5,352 nt of DNA. Source: Trebonia sp. (GTDB taxonomy: Bacteria > Actinomycetota > Actinomycetes > Streptosporangiales > Streptosporangiaceae). The number at the start of each line of letters is the position of its first letter. Positions within the stretch are counted from its first letter, which is position 1. Positions 1 through 5,352 of this stretch are shown here, one piece after another. The position numbers and the translations under genes were made by a program. Below the pieces are notes generated by a model. It saw only the letters and a program-made list of their open reading frames with translations. It was not told the DNA's origin and made no database searches. Location: NCBI GenBank assembly GCA_030038035.1, contig JASHPP010000242.1, positions 1-5,352 on the forward strand, read 5' to 3'.

Positions 1-297
1 TGGTCGCGGAACCTCAACGAGTGGCTACCCGATGAGCACGAGATTCTTACCGCACCGGCCGTCGTGATCTCCAAGCCCCCGGACATCCATACCACGCAGG
101 CGGTCACGGCTGGCGAGCGAGTCGGCCTGATCGACTTCTTCGCGCCCGTGCGGTGGGATTTCTCGAACATCGACGGCATGGTCGTCAACCGCGCGGAGTA
201 TCCGATGCTGCCGCAGCAGCCGAAGTCGTATGCCCGCGTCGCCACGGTGTACTCCGCCAGCGACCCGCGGGCGGCATCGAACCGTCGCCCAACATGA
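1..297 (+). CDS. Cupin-domain protein, C-terminal part (5' end outside window)
   Basis: Frame 1 is open from the first base and gives 98 residues before the TGA at 295-297. The part seen resembles the second half of a small single-domain cupin. A strand (TAPAVVISKP, residues 17-26) leads into PPDIH, whose His30 sits where cupin motif 2 places a metal-binding histidine. It is followed by a strand and the segment LIDFFAPVRWDF (residues 43-54), which matches the 'D-x-F-x-P-x-R-x-D-F' ending common in small catabolic cupins, then a tail with VVNRAEYPM. The first cupin motif and the start lie outside the window, so metal binding cannot be judged in full. Such proteins may be dioxygenases, isomerases or sensors, and no specific reaction can be assigned. 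The stop codon overlaps the next gene's start (ATGA), which places the two in one operon. The cupin call rests on motif resemblance only; the coding frame itself is more certain. Confidence 0.6.
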   Translation, partial: WSRNLNEWLPDEHEILTAPAVVISKPPDIHTTQAVTAGERVGLIDFFAPVRWDFSNIDGMVVNRAEYPMLPQQPKSYARVATVYSASDPRAASNRRPT

Positions 298-977
298 CGA
301 CCGCGGTACTGGTGCACGGCGGCTGGCACAGCGCGTCATGCTGGGACCTGGTTCGGGCCGAACTGACATCCGACGGTATCCGATCGGTGGCGCCGCAGCT
401 CCCCATGACGTCGACCCTGGATGTCGACGCCGCGGTGGTCAGGGGAACTCTCGACAGCCTCGATGACGATGCGGTGGTTGTCGCGCACTCGTGGGGAGGC
501 AGCCCGGTCACGCTGGGCGCCTCGGGTGCGCGGAACGTCCGCCACCTGATCTACCTGGCTGCCTTCATGATTGACGCCGGTCGCCCCGCACCTATCGACA
601 TGCGCGAACTGCCGCCCATGGGCATCGTCCAGATCGGGCCGGAGGTTGCCGTCGTCAATCCCGCGTTCGCCTTCGACGCGTTCTACCACGACTGCGATCC
701 GCGGGTCGCCGCGGACTGCATAGCTCAGCTCCGGCCGTTCGCGTGCGTGGGCTGGGACCGGGTCGAGACCTCGGTCGCCCCGGCCTGGAGCCTTTACCCG
801 ACGACCTACGTCGTCTGCGCGCAAGACCACGGCATCAAACCGGACGACCAGCGTGCCATGGCGGCAAAGGCAACCGACGCCGTGGAACTTGACACGAGCC
901 ACTCGCCGTTCCTGTCGCGGCCGCGGCAGGTGGCTGATCTGATCGCCGAGCGCGTCCGGCTGTACTCGTCTACCTAA
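294..977 (+). CDS. Alpha/beta hydrolase (first paralogue)
   Basis: This 227-residue protein is a compact alpha/beta hydrolase, probably a cytoplasmic esterase, lactonase or C-C/C-O hydrolase. I see no signal peptide. The oxyanion-hole strand VLVHGGWH is at residues 5-12. The nucleophile elbow AHSWGG gives Ser66 (Ala64 replaces the usual first Gly of G-x-S-x-G). Asp178 in VVCAQDHGIKP is the likely acid, and His203 in TSHSPFLSRP the likely base. This layout resembles the methylesterase/hydroxynitrile-lyase-like branch, which includes many actinobacterial enzymes of unknown substrate. The frame extends upstream to a GTG at 153, but the ATG at 294 is chosen because homologous proteins begin just before the first strand and it overlaps the upstream stop codon. 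No clear ribosome-binding site precedes it, so translation is probably coupled to the cupin gene. The protein at 2071-2787 is a close paralogue. The fold and triad are secure; the substrate is not. Confidence 0.88.
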   Translation: MTTAVLVHGGWHSASCWDLVRAELTSDGIRSVAPQLPMTSTLDVDAAVVRGTLDSLDDDAVVVAHSWGGSPVTLGASGARNVRHLIYLAAFMIDAGRPAPIDMRELPPMGIVQIGPEVAVVNPAFAFDAFYHDCDPRVAADCIAQLRPFACVGWDRVETSVAPAWSLYPTTYVVCAQDHGIKPDDQRAMAAKATDAVELDTSHSPFLSRPRQVADLIAERVRLYSST

Positions 978-994
978 CCGAAGCTGCCGGAAGC

Positions 995-1071
995 CCGGCT
1001 GGTCTGTGCCAACAGGGAAGGCCGGCTGGTCTGTGCCAACAGGGAGGCCGGCTGGTCTGTGCCAACAGGGA
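995..1071 (+). repeat. Three tandem copies of a 24-bp repeat before the amidohydrolase gene
   Basis: The core CCGGCTGGTCTGTGCCAACA followed by GGGA occurs without mismatch at 995-1018, 1022-1045 and 1048-1071. The spacers are AGG and GG, so the periods are 27 and 26 bp. The array fills most of the 102-bp gap between the first hydrolase and the amidohydrolase. Each copy ends in an AGGGA purine run resembling a Shine-Dalgarno sequence, and the last run merges into the ribosome-binding site of the next gene. Copies 2 and 3 begin with GCCGGC, a self-complementary hexamer, so adjacent copies could pair as a short RNA stem. The period is not a multiple of three and the copies are not in one reading frame, so the array is not coding. 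Spacers of 2-3 bp exclude a CRISPR. Function is unknown: operator sites, translational control, or simple slippage are possible. Confidence 0.95.
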
Positions 1072-1078
1072 GGGGGAG
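1067..1078 (+). promoter_or_regulatory. Ribosome-binding site of the amidohydrolase gene
   Basis: The purine run AGGGAGGGGGAG lies directly before the ATG at 1080. Its GGAGG (1069-1073) is 6 nt upstream of the start. It decides in favour of ATG 1080 over an in-frame GTG at 1059, which lies inside the third tandem repeat copy. The first bases of the site are the end of that copy. Confidence 0.75.
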
Positions 1079-1079
1079 C

Positions 1080-2036
1080 ATGACCCAGCAGCACACGTAC
1101 GCAGAATCCGCGATCGGCCCGGACATCCCGATCGTGGAAGCGCATCACCACATGTGGCCGGGCGACCGGTACAACCGGCGCGACCTTGAGCGCGACATCA
1201 GCCAGGGCCACCGCGTCATCAAGACGGTCTTCATCGACTGCGCGGCGAACTACCGGACCGGCGGTCCCGGCCACCTGAGGCCGGTGGGCGAGACCGAGTG
1301 GGCGCTGTCCCAGCAGGGGAGCGACGGAATCTGCGCCGGCATCGTCGGTCACGCGGACATGTACCTGGGGTCCAGGGCAGGCGAGGTGCTGGACGCCCAC
1401 CTCGAGGCGGGCGGCCGCTCGTTCAAGGGCATCCGGCACAACGTCGCATGGGACCGCCACCCGGACACCAACAACGCGCTGCGCGGCGCGCCGGAATTCG
1501 CCCTGCTGGACGCGACCTTCCAGGCCGGCACGGCGGAAGTAGCCAAGCGCGGCCTGGTGTTCGAGACCTGGCTCTACTTCAACCAGCTCGGCGACATGAA
1601 GAAGCTCGCCCGTTCCCAGCCGGACCTGCGCATCGTCCTCAACCATCTCGGCGGGCCGGCGTGCAACGGGCCGTACGCGGCCGACCGGCCGGCGATGCTG
1701 GCCGAGTGGCGGCGCAACATGGCAGACCTGGCGAAGGCGCCCAACGTCTTCCTCAAGATCGGCGGCATCGGCTACAAGTCGTTCGTCGCGCAGTCCGTGC
1801 TGGACGGTCCGCGGTCGTCGGAGTTCCTCGCCGGGTACTGGAAGCCCGAGATCTGCTTCGCCATCGAGACCTTCGGCCCGGAGCGCAGCATGTTCGAGAC
1901 CAACTATCCGGAGGACAGGCACCTGACCGACTTCGTCGTCTTGTGGAACACCTACAAGCGGATCGCGGCCGACTTCAGCGCCGACGAGCGGTCGTGGCTG
2001 TTCGAGAAGGCAGCCCGATCGGTCTACGACATCTGA
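1080..2036 (+). CDS. Amidohydrolase-2 family metal-dependent hydrolase (COG3618-like)
   Basis: The 318-residue product has the length and landmarks of the PF04909/COG3618 group, a TIM-barrel family that includes L-fuconolactonase and 2-pyrone-4,6-dicarboxylate lactonase, plus decarboxylases in related branches. Near the N-terminus IVEAHHHMW (residues 18-26) supplies the H-x-H metal motif (His22, His24), with Glu20 where Asp is more usual. KGIRHNVAWD (residues 116-125) is the conserved substrate-side arginine segment. LNHLGGP (residues 187-193) carries His189. MFETNYPEDR (residues 271-280) corresponds to the common MFESNFPVDK segment, with Asp279 the likely catalytic or metal-proximal acid. 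The protein appears cytoplasmic. The start is ATG 1080, supported by a strong ribosome-binding site. It lies between two paralogous alpha/beta hydrolases, suggesting lactone, ester or amide hydrolysis in the same route. Family assignment is firm, but lactonase versus decarboxylase cannot be settled from motifs. Confidence 0.9.
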   Translation: MTQQHTYAESAIGPDIPIVEAHHHMWPGDRYNRRDLERDISQGHRVIKTVFIDCAANYRTGGPGHLRPVGETEWALSQQGSDGICAGIVGHADMYLGSRAGEVLDAHLEAGGRSFKGIRHNVAWDRHPDTNNALRGAPEFALLDATFQAGTAEVAKRGLVFETWLYFNQLGDMKKLARSQPDLRIVLNHLGGPACNGPYAADRPAMLAEWRRNMADLAKAPNVFLKIGGIGYKSFVAQSVLDGPRSSEFLAGYWKPEICFAIETFGPERSMFETNYPEDRHLTDFVVLWNTYKRIAADFSADERSWLFEKAARSVYDI

Positions 2037-2070
2037 ACCTCACGCAGGGAGGTGCGGGACGGGACGTGAC

Positions 2071-2787
2071 GTGAGCAATCCGGTGACTGCGGTGTTCGTC
2101 CACGGTGGATGGCACGACGGGTGGAGCTGGCACCTGGTGCGCAAGCTGCTGGACGCCCGGGGCGTCCCGTCGGTCGCGCTGGACCTCCCGATGACGACGC
2201 TCGACCGCGACGCGGCAGTGCTGAGCTCCACGCTGGCCGCGATCGAGGGGAACGCGATTGTCATCTCCCATTCCTGGGGCGGCAGCGTCGCCACGCTCGG
2301 CGCGGCCGGCGCGCCCAACGTCCGGCACCTTATTTACATTGCCGCACTGCTGACCGAGGCCGGTCAGCCGACCCTTGGGCCGCCCTCCCTGCTCATCAAG
2401 GGCCGCGCGACGCTGCGACCCAAGGTCGTCATCGAGACGGACACGACAACGATCATCGATCGTGAGGTCAGTCTGGCGGCGTTCTACCACGACGTGGAGC
2501 CGGCGCTCGCCCGGCAGGCGGCTGCACGGCTGCGGCCATTCCAGAAGACCGGCTATACCGTCATCGAGACTGACGCGGTCGCGGCGTGGCGGACGATCCC
2601 GACAACCTATGTGGTGTGCACCGAGGACCGCATGATCCATCCCGATACCCAGCGCGAGATGGCTGCCGCGGCGGCCGCGGCGGGCGCGAAGGTCCGCCAG
2701 TGGCCGTCCAGCCACTCGCCGTTCCTCTCCCATCCGGGCCTTGTCGCCGACCTCGTGGCGCTGCGCGCTGAGTCTGCCGGCGGCTGA
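2071..2787 (+). CDS. Alpha/beta hydrolase (second paralogue)
   Basis: This 238-residue alpha/beta hydrolase is closely related to the product of 294-977. By eye, somewhat over half of the residues in the first ~98 positions are identical. Shared blocks include VHGGWH, HSWGGS, NVRHLIY, AFYHD, RLRPF, PTTYVVC and SHSPFLS. The predicted triad is Ser68 (SHSWGG, with Ser66 at the usual first Gly), Asp186 (VVCTEDRMIHP) and His215 (SSHSPFLSHP). The main differences are in the cap region (residues ~100-135), which is longer and entirely different in sequence, and a poly-Ala helix at residues 198-204, so substrate choice probably differs. The start is GTG 2071 with only a weak GGGA at 2061-2064; GTG codons at 2083 and 2092 are less likely alternatives. 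It begins 34 bp after the amidohydrolase, consistent with one transcript. It is probably a cytoplasmic esterase or lactonase; substrate unknown. Confidence 0.88.
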   Translation: MSNPVTAVFVHGGWHDGWSWHLVRKLLDARGVPSVALDLPMTTLDRDAAVLSSTLAAIEGNAIVISHSWGGSVATLGAAGAPNVRHLIYIAALLTEAGQPTLGPPSLLIKGRATLRPKVVIETDTTTIIDREVSLAAFYHDVEPALARQAAARLRPFQKTGYTVIETDAVAAWRTIPTTYVVCTEDRMIHPDTQREMAAAAAAAGAKVRQWPSSHSPFLSHPGLVADLVALRAESAGG

Positions 2788-2798
2788 CCGCGACGGCG

Positions 2799-2815
2799 TA
2801 AAATTGTCAGACAAT
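2799..2815 (+). promoter_or_regulatory. Candidate GntR-type operator with possible -10 box
   Basis: The perfect inverted repeat ATTGT-CAG-ACAAT spans 2803-2815 in the 60-bp gap before the ThDP gene. It fits the general GntR/FadR-subfamily operator pattern, in which GT and AC half-sites are separated by a few bases (TTGT...ACAA). It sits in the only AT-rich patch of this gap, and TAAAAT at 2799-2804 would make a reasonable -10 hexamer overlapping the palindrome's edge. I see no convincing -35 element at the right distance. If real, this is a regulated internal promoter for the ThDP and CoA-transferase genes. No regulator gene is in the window, so the assignment is inference from the motif. Confidence 0.5.
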
Positions 2816-2847
2816 CGGTCAGGCTTCAGTCATCCGCGGGCGGTGCG

Positions 2848-4494
2848 GTGCAGACAAGCGAGCAGATCGCCGAGATGCTCTGTGCGTACGGCGTGAGTCA
2901 TTTCTTCTTCGTTCCCGTCGTCCTGCCGGAGACGTGCAAGCGGATGAGCGAGCGCGGCATCCTGCCGGTCATGACGCACGGCGAGAAAGCGGCCGCCTAC
3001 ATGGCCGATGGCTATGCCCGCATCAGCCGCAAGGTAGGGCTCTGCGGTGCGCAGGCGATCGGGTCGACGAACCTGGCGGCAGGCCTGCGCGACGCCTACA
3101 TGGCCCGGGCGCCGATCGTCGCCCTGTCCGGCGAGCCCAACGCGCAGACCGCCTACCGCAACCTCTACCAGGACCTCGATGACCACGGCGCCTTCGAGGC
3201 CGTAACGAAGTGGAACGCGCGCGTGCCCGGCCCGAGCCGCTTCCCCGACCTGCTGCGCCAGGCGTTCCGCGCGGCCAGCTCCGGCGTGCCGCGTCCGGTG
3301 CATCTCGCCCTGGTCGGCCGGACCGGCAACTCCGGCGACTCGCCGGCCGAGGGCATCACCCGCGCCGAACCGCGCTACGGCGTGTCGCCGAGCGACCGCC
3401 CGATGGCCGCGCCGTCGTCGGTCGCCGCCGCCGTGGAACTGCTCGCCGGCGCCCGGCGGCCGGTCATCCTGGCCGGGAACGGCGTGCCCCGCTCGGGCGC
3501 GGCGCGTGAGCTGGCCGCCCTGGCCGAGCAGCTGCGGATCCCCGTCGTCATGACGCTGAACGGCCTGGCGACAATTGGTTTTGACCATCCGCTGTACGGC
3601 GGTGTCGTCGGCGAGTACGGGGCGGACTTCGCCAATGCGATCCTGCTGCGCGCTGATGTCGTCCTTGTCATGGGCTCCTCGCTGGGCAGCATGACCACCA
3701 AGAACTGGAGCCTCATCCCGGCGGACGCGCAGATCATCCAGGTGGACATCGACGGCGCCGAGATCGGCCGGAACTTCGAGTGCGCGGTGCCGGTGGTCGG
3801 CGACGTCGGCGCGGTCATCGGGCAGCTGGCGGCTGCGGCCAGCCGCCAGGGGCCGGCGGAGTGGGCTGCGGAGATCGCTGACATCAGAGCCGGATATCAG
3901 GGTGCCGTCCGGGAGAGTGAGACGTCGGACGCCGTGCCGATCCGGCCCGAGCGCCTGTTCAGCATGGTCAGCGATGAGATGGCGGCCGACGCGGTCATGG
4001 TCGGTGACACCGGCCACACCGCCTTCTGGACCGCACGCCACATCCGGCTGTCGGCCCGGCAGTCCGTCGTTCGCGCGGCGGGCTCGCTGGGCTGGGGCCT
4101 GCCCGCCTCGCTCGGCGTGAAGTGCGCGTGTCCCGATCGTGAGGTCGTCTGCGTGACCGGGGACGCCGGGTTCTTCTATCACCTCAGCGAGCTGGAGACC
4201 GCCAGGCGGTACGGGATAAATGTGATCGTGGTGGTCAACAACAACACGTCGATGAATCAGGAAACCTACCTCTGGGATGAAGGTTCGGCCGACCAGCGCA
4301 AGAACTGGCAGTTCCACGACACTGCCCTCACCGAGATCGCGCGGGGGTTCGGCTGCCACGGGACGCGCGTGGACAAGCCCGCCGATTTCGCGGTAGCCAT
4401 GGATAAGGCCCGGGCATCCGGGCTCCCAGCGGTCATCGACGTCCGGACCGATATCGCAGTCGTCGCACCGCAGAGCTTCGGCCCGGCCCGGTAA
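2848..4494 (+). CDS. ThDP-dependent enzyme, acetolactate-synthase-like
   Basis: The 548-residue product has the full three-domain layout of ThDP-dependent decarboxylases and acetolactate synthases. The N-terminal pyrimidine-binding domain (about 1-165) carries Glu46 in THGEKAAAYMADGYAR, the cofactor-activating glutamate. The central domain (about 190-330) includes RRPVILAGNG and DHPLYGG. The C-terminal diphosphate-binding domain has GSLGWGLPASLG (412-423) and the Mg/ThDP motif beginning VTGDAGF (GDA at 438-440) and ending in NNN (464-466). Family members cleave or form C-C bonds next to a keto group of 2-keto acids or diketones. Unusual points are FVPV (21-24) in place of the common GVPG, Gly45 in place of the His that usually precedes the glutamate, and GDA for GDG. 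The start is GTG 2848, with no upstream in-frame ATG/GTG nearby and only a weak purine run before it. The CoA-transferase follows 23 bp downstream. The reaction cannot be named; oxalyl-CoA decarboxylase seems unlikely from the N-terminal sequence. Confidence 0.88.
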   Translation: MQTSEQIAEMLCAYGVSHFFFVPVVLPETCKRMSERGILPVMTHGEKAAAYMADGYARISRKVGLCGAQAIGSTNLAAGLRDAYMARAPIVALSGEPNAQTAYRNLYQDLDDHGAFEAVTKWNARVPGPSRFPDLLRQAFRAASSGVPRPVHLALVGRTGNSGDSPAEGITRAEPRYGVSPSDRPMAAPSSVAAAVELLAGARRPVILAGNGVPRSGAARELAALAEQLRIPVVMTLNGLATIGFDHPLYGGVVGEYGADFANAILLRADVVLVMGSSLGSMTTKNWSLIPADAQIIQVDIDGAEIGRNFECAVPVVGDVGAVIGQLAAAASRQGPAEWAAEIADIRAGYQGAVRESETSDAVPIRPERLFSMVSDEMAADAVMVGDTGHTAFWTARHIRLSARQSVVRAAGSLGWGLPASLGVKCACPDREVVCVTGDAGFFYHLSELETARRYGINVIVVVNNNTSMNQETYLWDEGSADQRKNWQFHDTALTEIARGFGCHGTRVDKPADFAVAMDKARASGLPAVIDVRTDIAVVAPQSFGPAR

Positions 4495-4504
4495 CCGGCA
4501 CCGC

Positions 4505-4512
4505 AAGAGGAG
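4505..4512 (+). promoter_or_regulatory. Ribosome-binding site of the CoA-transferase gene
   Basis: AAGAGGAG ends 5 nt before the ATG at 4518, a strong Shine-Dalgarno sequence at good spacing. It fixes the start of the last gene and is among the strongest sites in the window. Confidence 0.8.
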
Positions 4513-4517
4513 TGGCG

Positions 4518-5352
4518 ATGACGCAGACGGCGGTCGGCGCGGGTGTGCTGTCTGGTATCAAGGTGGTCGACTTCGGCCATTTCGTCGCCGGGCCGCTGAC
4601 AGCCGTAATGCTGGCAGATCAGGGCGCCGAGGTCGTGCACGTGGACCGTCCCGGCGCCGAGCTCGCCGAATCGGACGCGTTCCTGAACCGGGGCAAGCGC
4701 CGGATCACCCTCGACCTGAAGGATCCGGCGGACGCGACCATCGCCGCGCGGCTCGCGGCGGGCGCCGACGTCGTCATCGAGAACTTCCGGCCTGGGGTCA
4801 TGGACCGGCTCGGGCTCGGCTGGCCGCGGCTCGCGCCGGCCGCGCCGCAGCTGATCTACTGCTCGATTCCTGGCTTCGGCCGTGACGATCCGCGCGCGCC
4901 GGTACCTGGCTGGGAGGGCGTCGTGGCCGCCGCCACCGCGAACTGCTCCATCCGGGTCGGCCAGGAGCCGCCGGGCTGGGACACTGCCAGGCCTACCTAC
5001 AGCGCGGTACCGCTGGCCTCGAACTTCGCCGCCTTCCTGGCCGCCACCGCCATCGTGGCGGCGCTGACGTTCCGGCATCGCACCGGCCGGGGGCAGCTGA
5101 TCGAGATACCGCTCTACCACGCGATGTTCGAGCTGATCGGCAAGGCGGGCGCCTTCGTGGCGGCCGACGGGCTGGCGCCGCCGAAACCGCACCGCGGCAA
5201 CGGCAGCGGCACGTACGAGTGCGCTGACGGCCGGTACGTCCGGCTGGATCCCATCGGGGGCAGCGCCCGGTTCCTGCGCTGGCTGCTTGACGTCGGTGGC
5301 GCGGAGTCCTGGGCGGTGGACGGCCTGACCGACGGTATCCGCCTGGCCAAGA
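4518..5352 (+). CDS. Family III (CaiB/BaiF) CoA-transferase domain, N-terminal part, truncated by window end
   Basis: An open frame from ATG 4518 runs off the window end after 278 codons. It begins with the family hallmark L-x-G-I-K-V-V-D-F...VAGPLTAVMLADQGAEVVHVDRP (residues 11-45), then NRGKRRITLDLK (57-68), ADVVIENFRPGVMDRLGLG (83-101), LIYCSIPGFG (112-121) and ALTFRHRTGRGQLIEIPL (182-199). Family III enzymes move CoA between carboxylic acids through an aspartyl-CoA intermediate. Counting back from the ALxxRxxTGRGQ block, the catalytic Asp (Asp169 in oxalate formyl-CoA transferase) should fall at residue 168, but the sequence reads PLASNFAAF, with Ser168, and no Asp is adjacent. The C-terminal portion is missing, so a single-domain protein (~400 residues) cannot be told from a fused two-domain form (~800 residues). 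It is probably co-transcribed with the ThDP gene. The family is certain; activity is uncertain. Confidence 0.88.
   Translation, partial: MTQTAVGAGVLSGIKVVDFGHFVAGPLTAVMLADQGAEVVHVDRPGAELAESDAFLNRGKRRITLDLKDPADATIAARLAAGADVVIENFRPGVMDRLGLGWPRLAPAAPQLIYCSIPGFGRDDPRAPVPGWEGVVAAATANCSIRVGQEPPGWDTARPTYSAVPLASNFAAFLAATAIVAALTFRHRTGRGQLIEIPLYHAMFELIGKAGAFVAADGLAPPKPHRGNGSGTYECADGRYVRLDPIGGSARFLRWLLDVGGAESWAVDGLTDGIRLAK

Noticed and set aside
995..1071. Possible CRISPR array
   Set aside because: Only three copies with spacers of 2-3 bp, and no variable spacer sequence.
336..1922. Long minus-strand open frame (528 codons)
   Set aside because: It lies opposite two well-supported genes, and its translation is rich in Arg, Val, Asp and Gly with no recognisable motif. 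This is typical of antisense frames in high-GC DNA.
1298..2074. Plus-strand frame of 258 codons inside the amidohydrolase
   Set aside because: Out-of-frame shadow with Arg/Gly/Pro-rich composition and no motifs; the overlapping frame has clear amidohydrolase signatures.
4488..4498. Palindrome CCGGT-A-ACCGG at the ThDP stop codon as a terminator
   Set aside because: The one-base centre cannot form a usable RNA loop, there is no U-tract, and the next gene starts 19 bp later with a strong ribosome-binding site.
2830..4506. Minus-strand open frame of 558 codons opposite the ThDP gene
   Set aside because: It mirrors the ThDP gene almost exactly and shows no domain motif. The plus strand carries clear family motifs across its whole length.
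4266..5192. Minus-strand open frame of 308 codons
   Set aside because: It spans the end of the ThDP gene and the CoA-transferase gene, both supported by motifs and a ribosome-binding site; low-complexity Arg/Gly-rich translation.
2848..5352. Oxalyl-CoA decarboxylase plus formyl-CoA transferase (oxalate breakdown) as the identity of the last two genes
   Set aside because: The gene order is suggestive, but the ThDP protein's N-terminus does not resemble oxalyl-CoA decarboxylase, and the CoA-transferase domain lacks the aspartate required in formyl-CoA transferase.

Overview
The window is high-GC DNA (about two thirds G+C by eye). It carries six plus-strand genes packed head to tail, several with GTG starts. 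This suggests a soil-type actinobacterium, although no taxonomic marker is present. Both ends are cut inside genes.

Layout: (1) the last 98 codons of a probable cupin-fold protein (1-297); (2) an alpha/beta hydrolase whose ATG overlaps the cupin stop codon (294-977); (3) a 102-bp gap holding three tandem copies of a 24-bp sequence, each ending in a Shine-Dalgarno-like purine run (995-1071); (4) an amidohydrolase-2 family metal-dependent hydrolase (1080-2036); (5) a second alpha/beta hydrolase, clearly a paralogue of the first (2071-2787); (6) a 60-bp gap with an AT-rich palindrome that looks like a GntR-family operator over a possible -10 box (2803-2815); (7) an acetolactate-synthase-like thiamine-diphosphate (ThDP) enzyme (2848-4494); (8) the first 278 codons of a family III (CaiB/BaiF) CoA-transferase (4518 to the window end). 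The minus strand carries no convincing gene, and no gene-free stretch exceeds about 100 bp.

Read together, this looks like a catabolic operon for a small organic acid, lactone/ester or ring-derived compound. Hydrolases and an amidohydrolase would open or trim the substrate, the ThDP enzyme would cleave or decarboxylate a 2-keto-type intermediate, and the CoA-transferase would activate an acid product as a CoA thioester. The substrate cannot be read from sequence, and I do not recognise the combination as a named pathway. The most unusual points are the CoA-transferase domain with Ser168 where the catalytic Asp is expected, the ThDP enzyme with several altered signature residues, the hydrolase duplication around the amidohydrolase, and the triplicated ribosome-binding-site-containing repeat.
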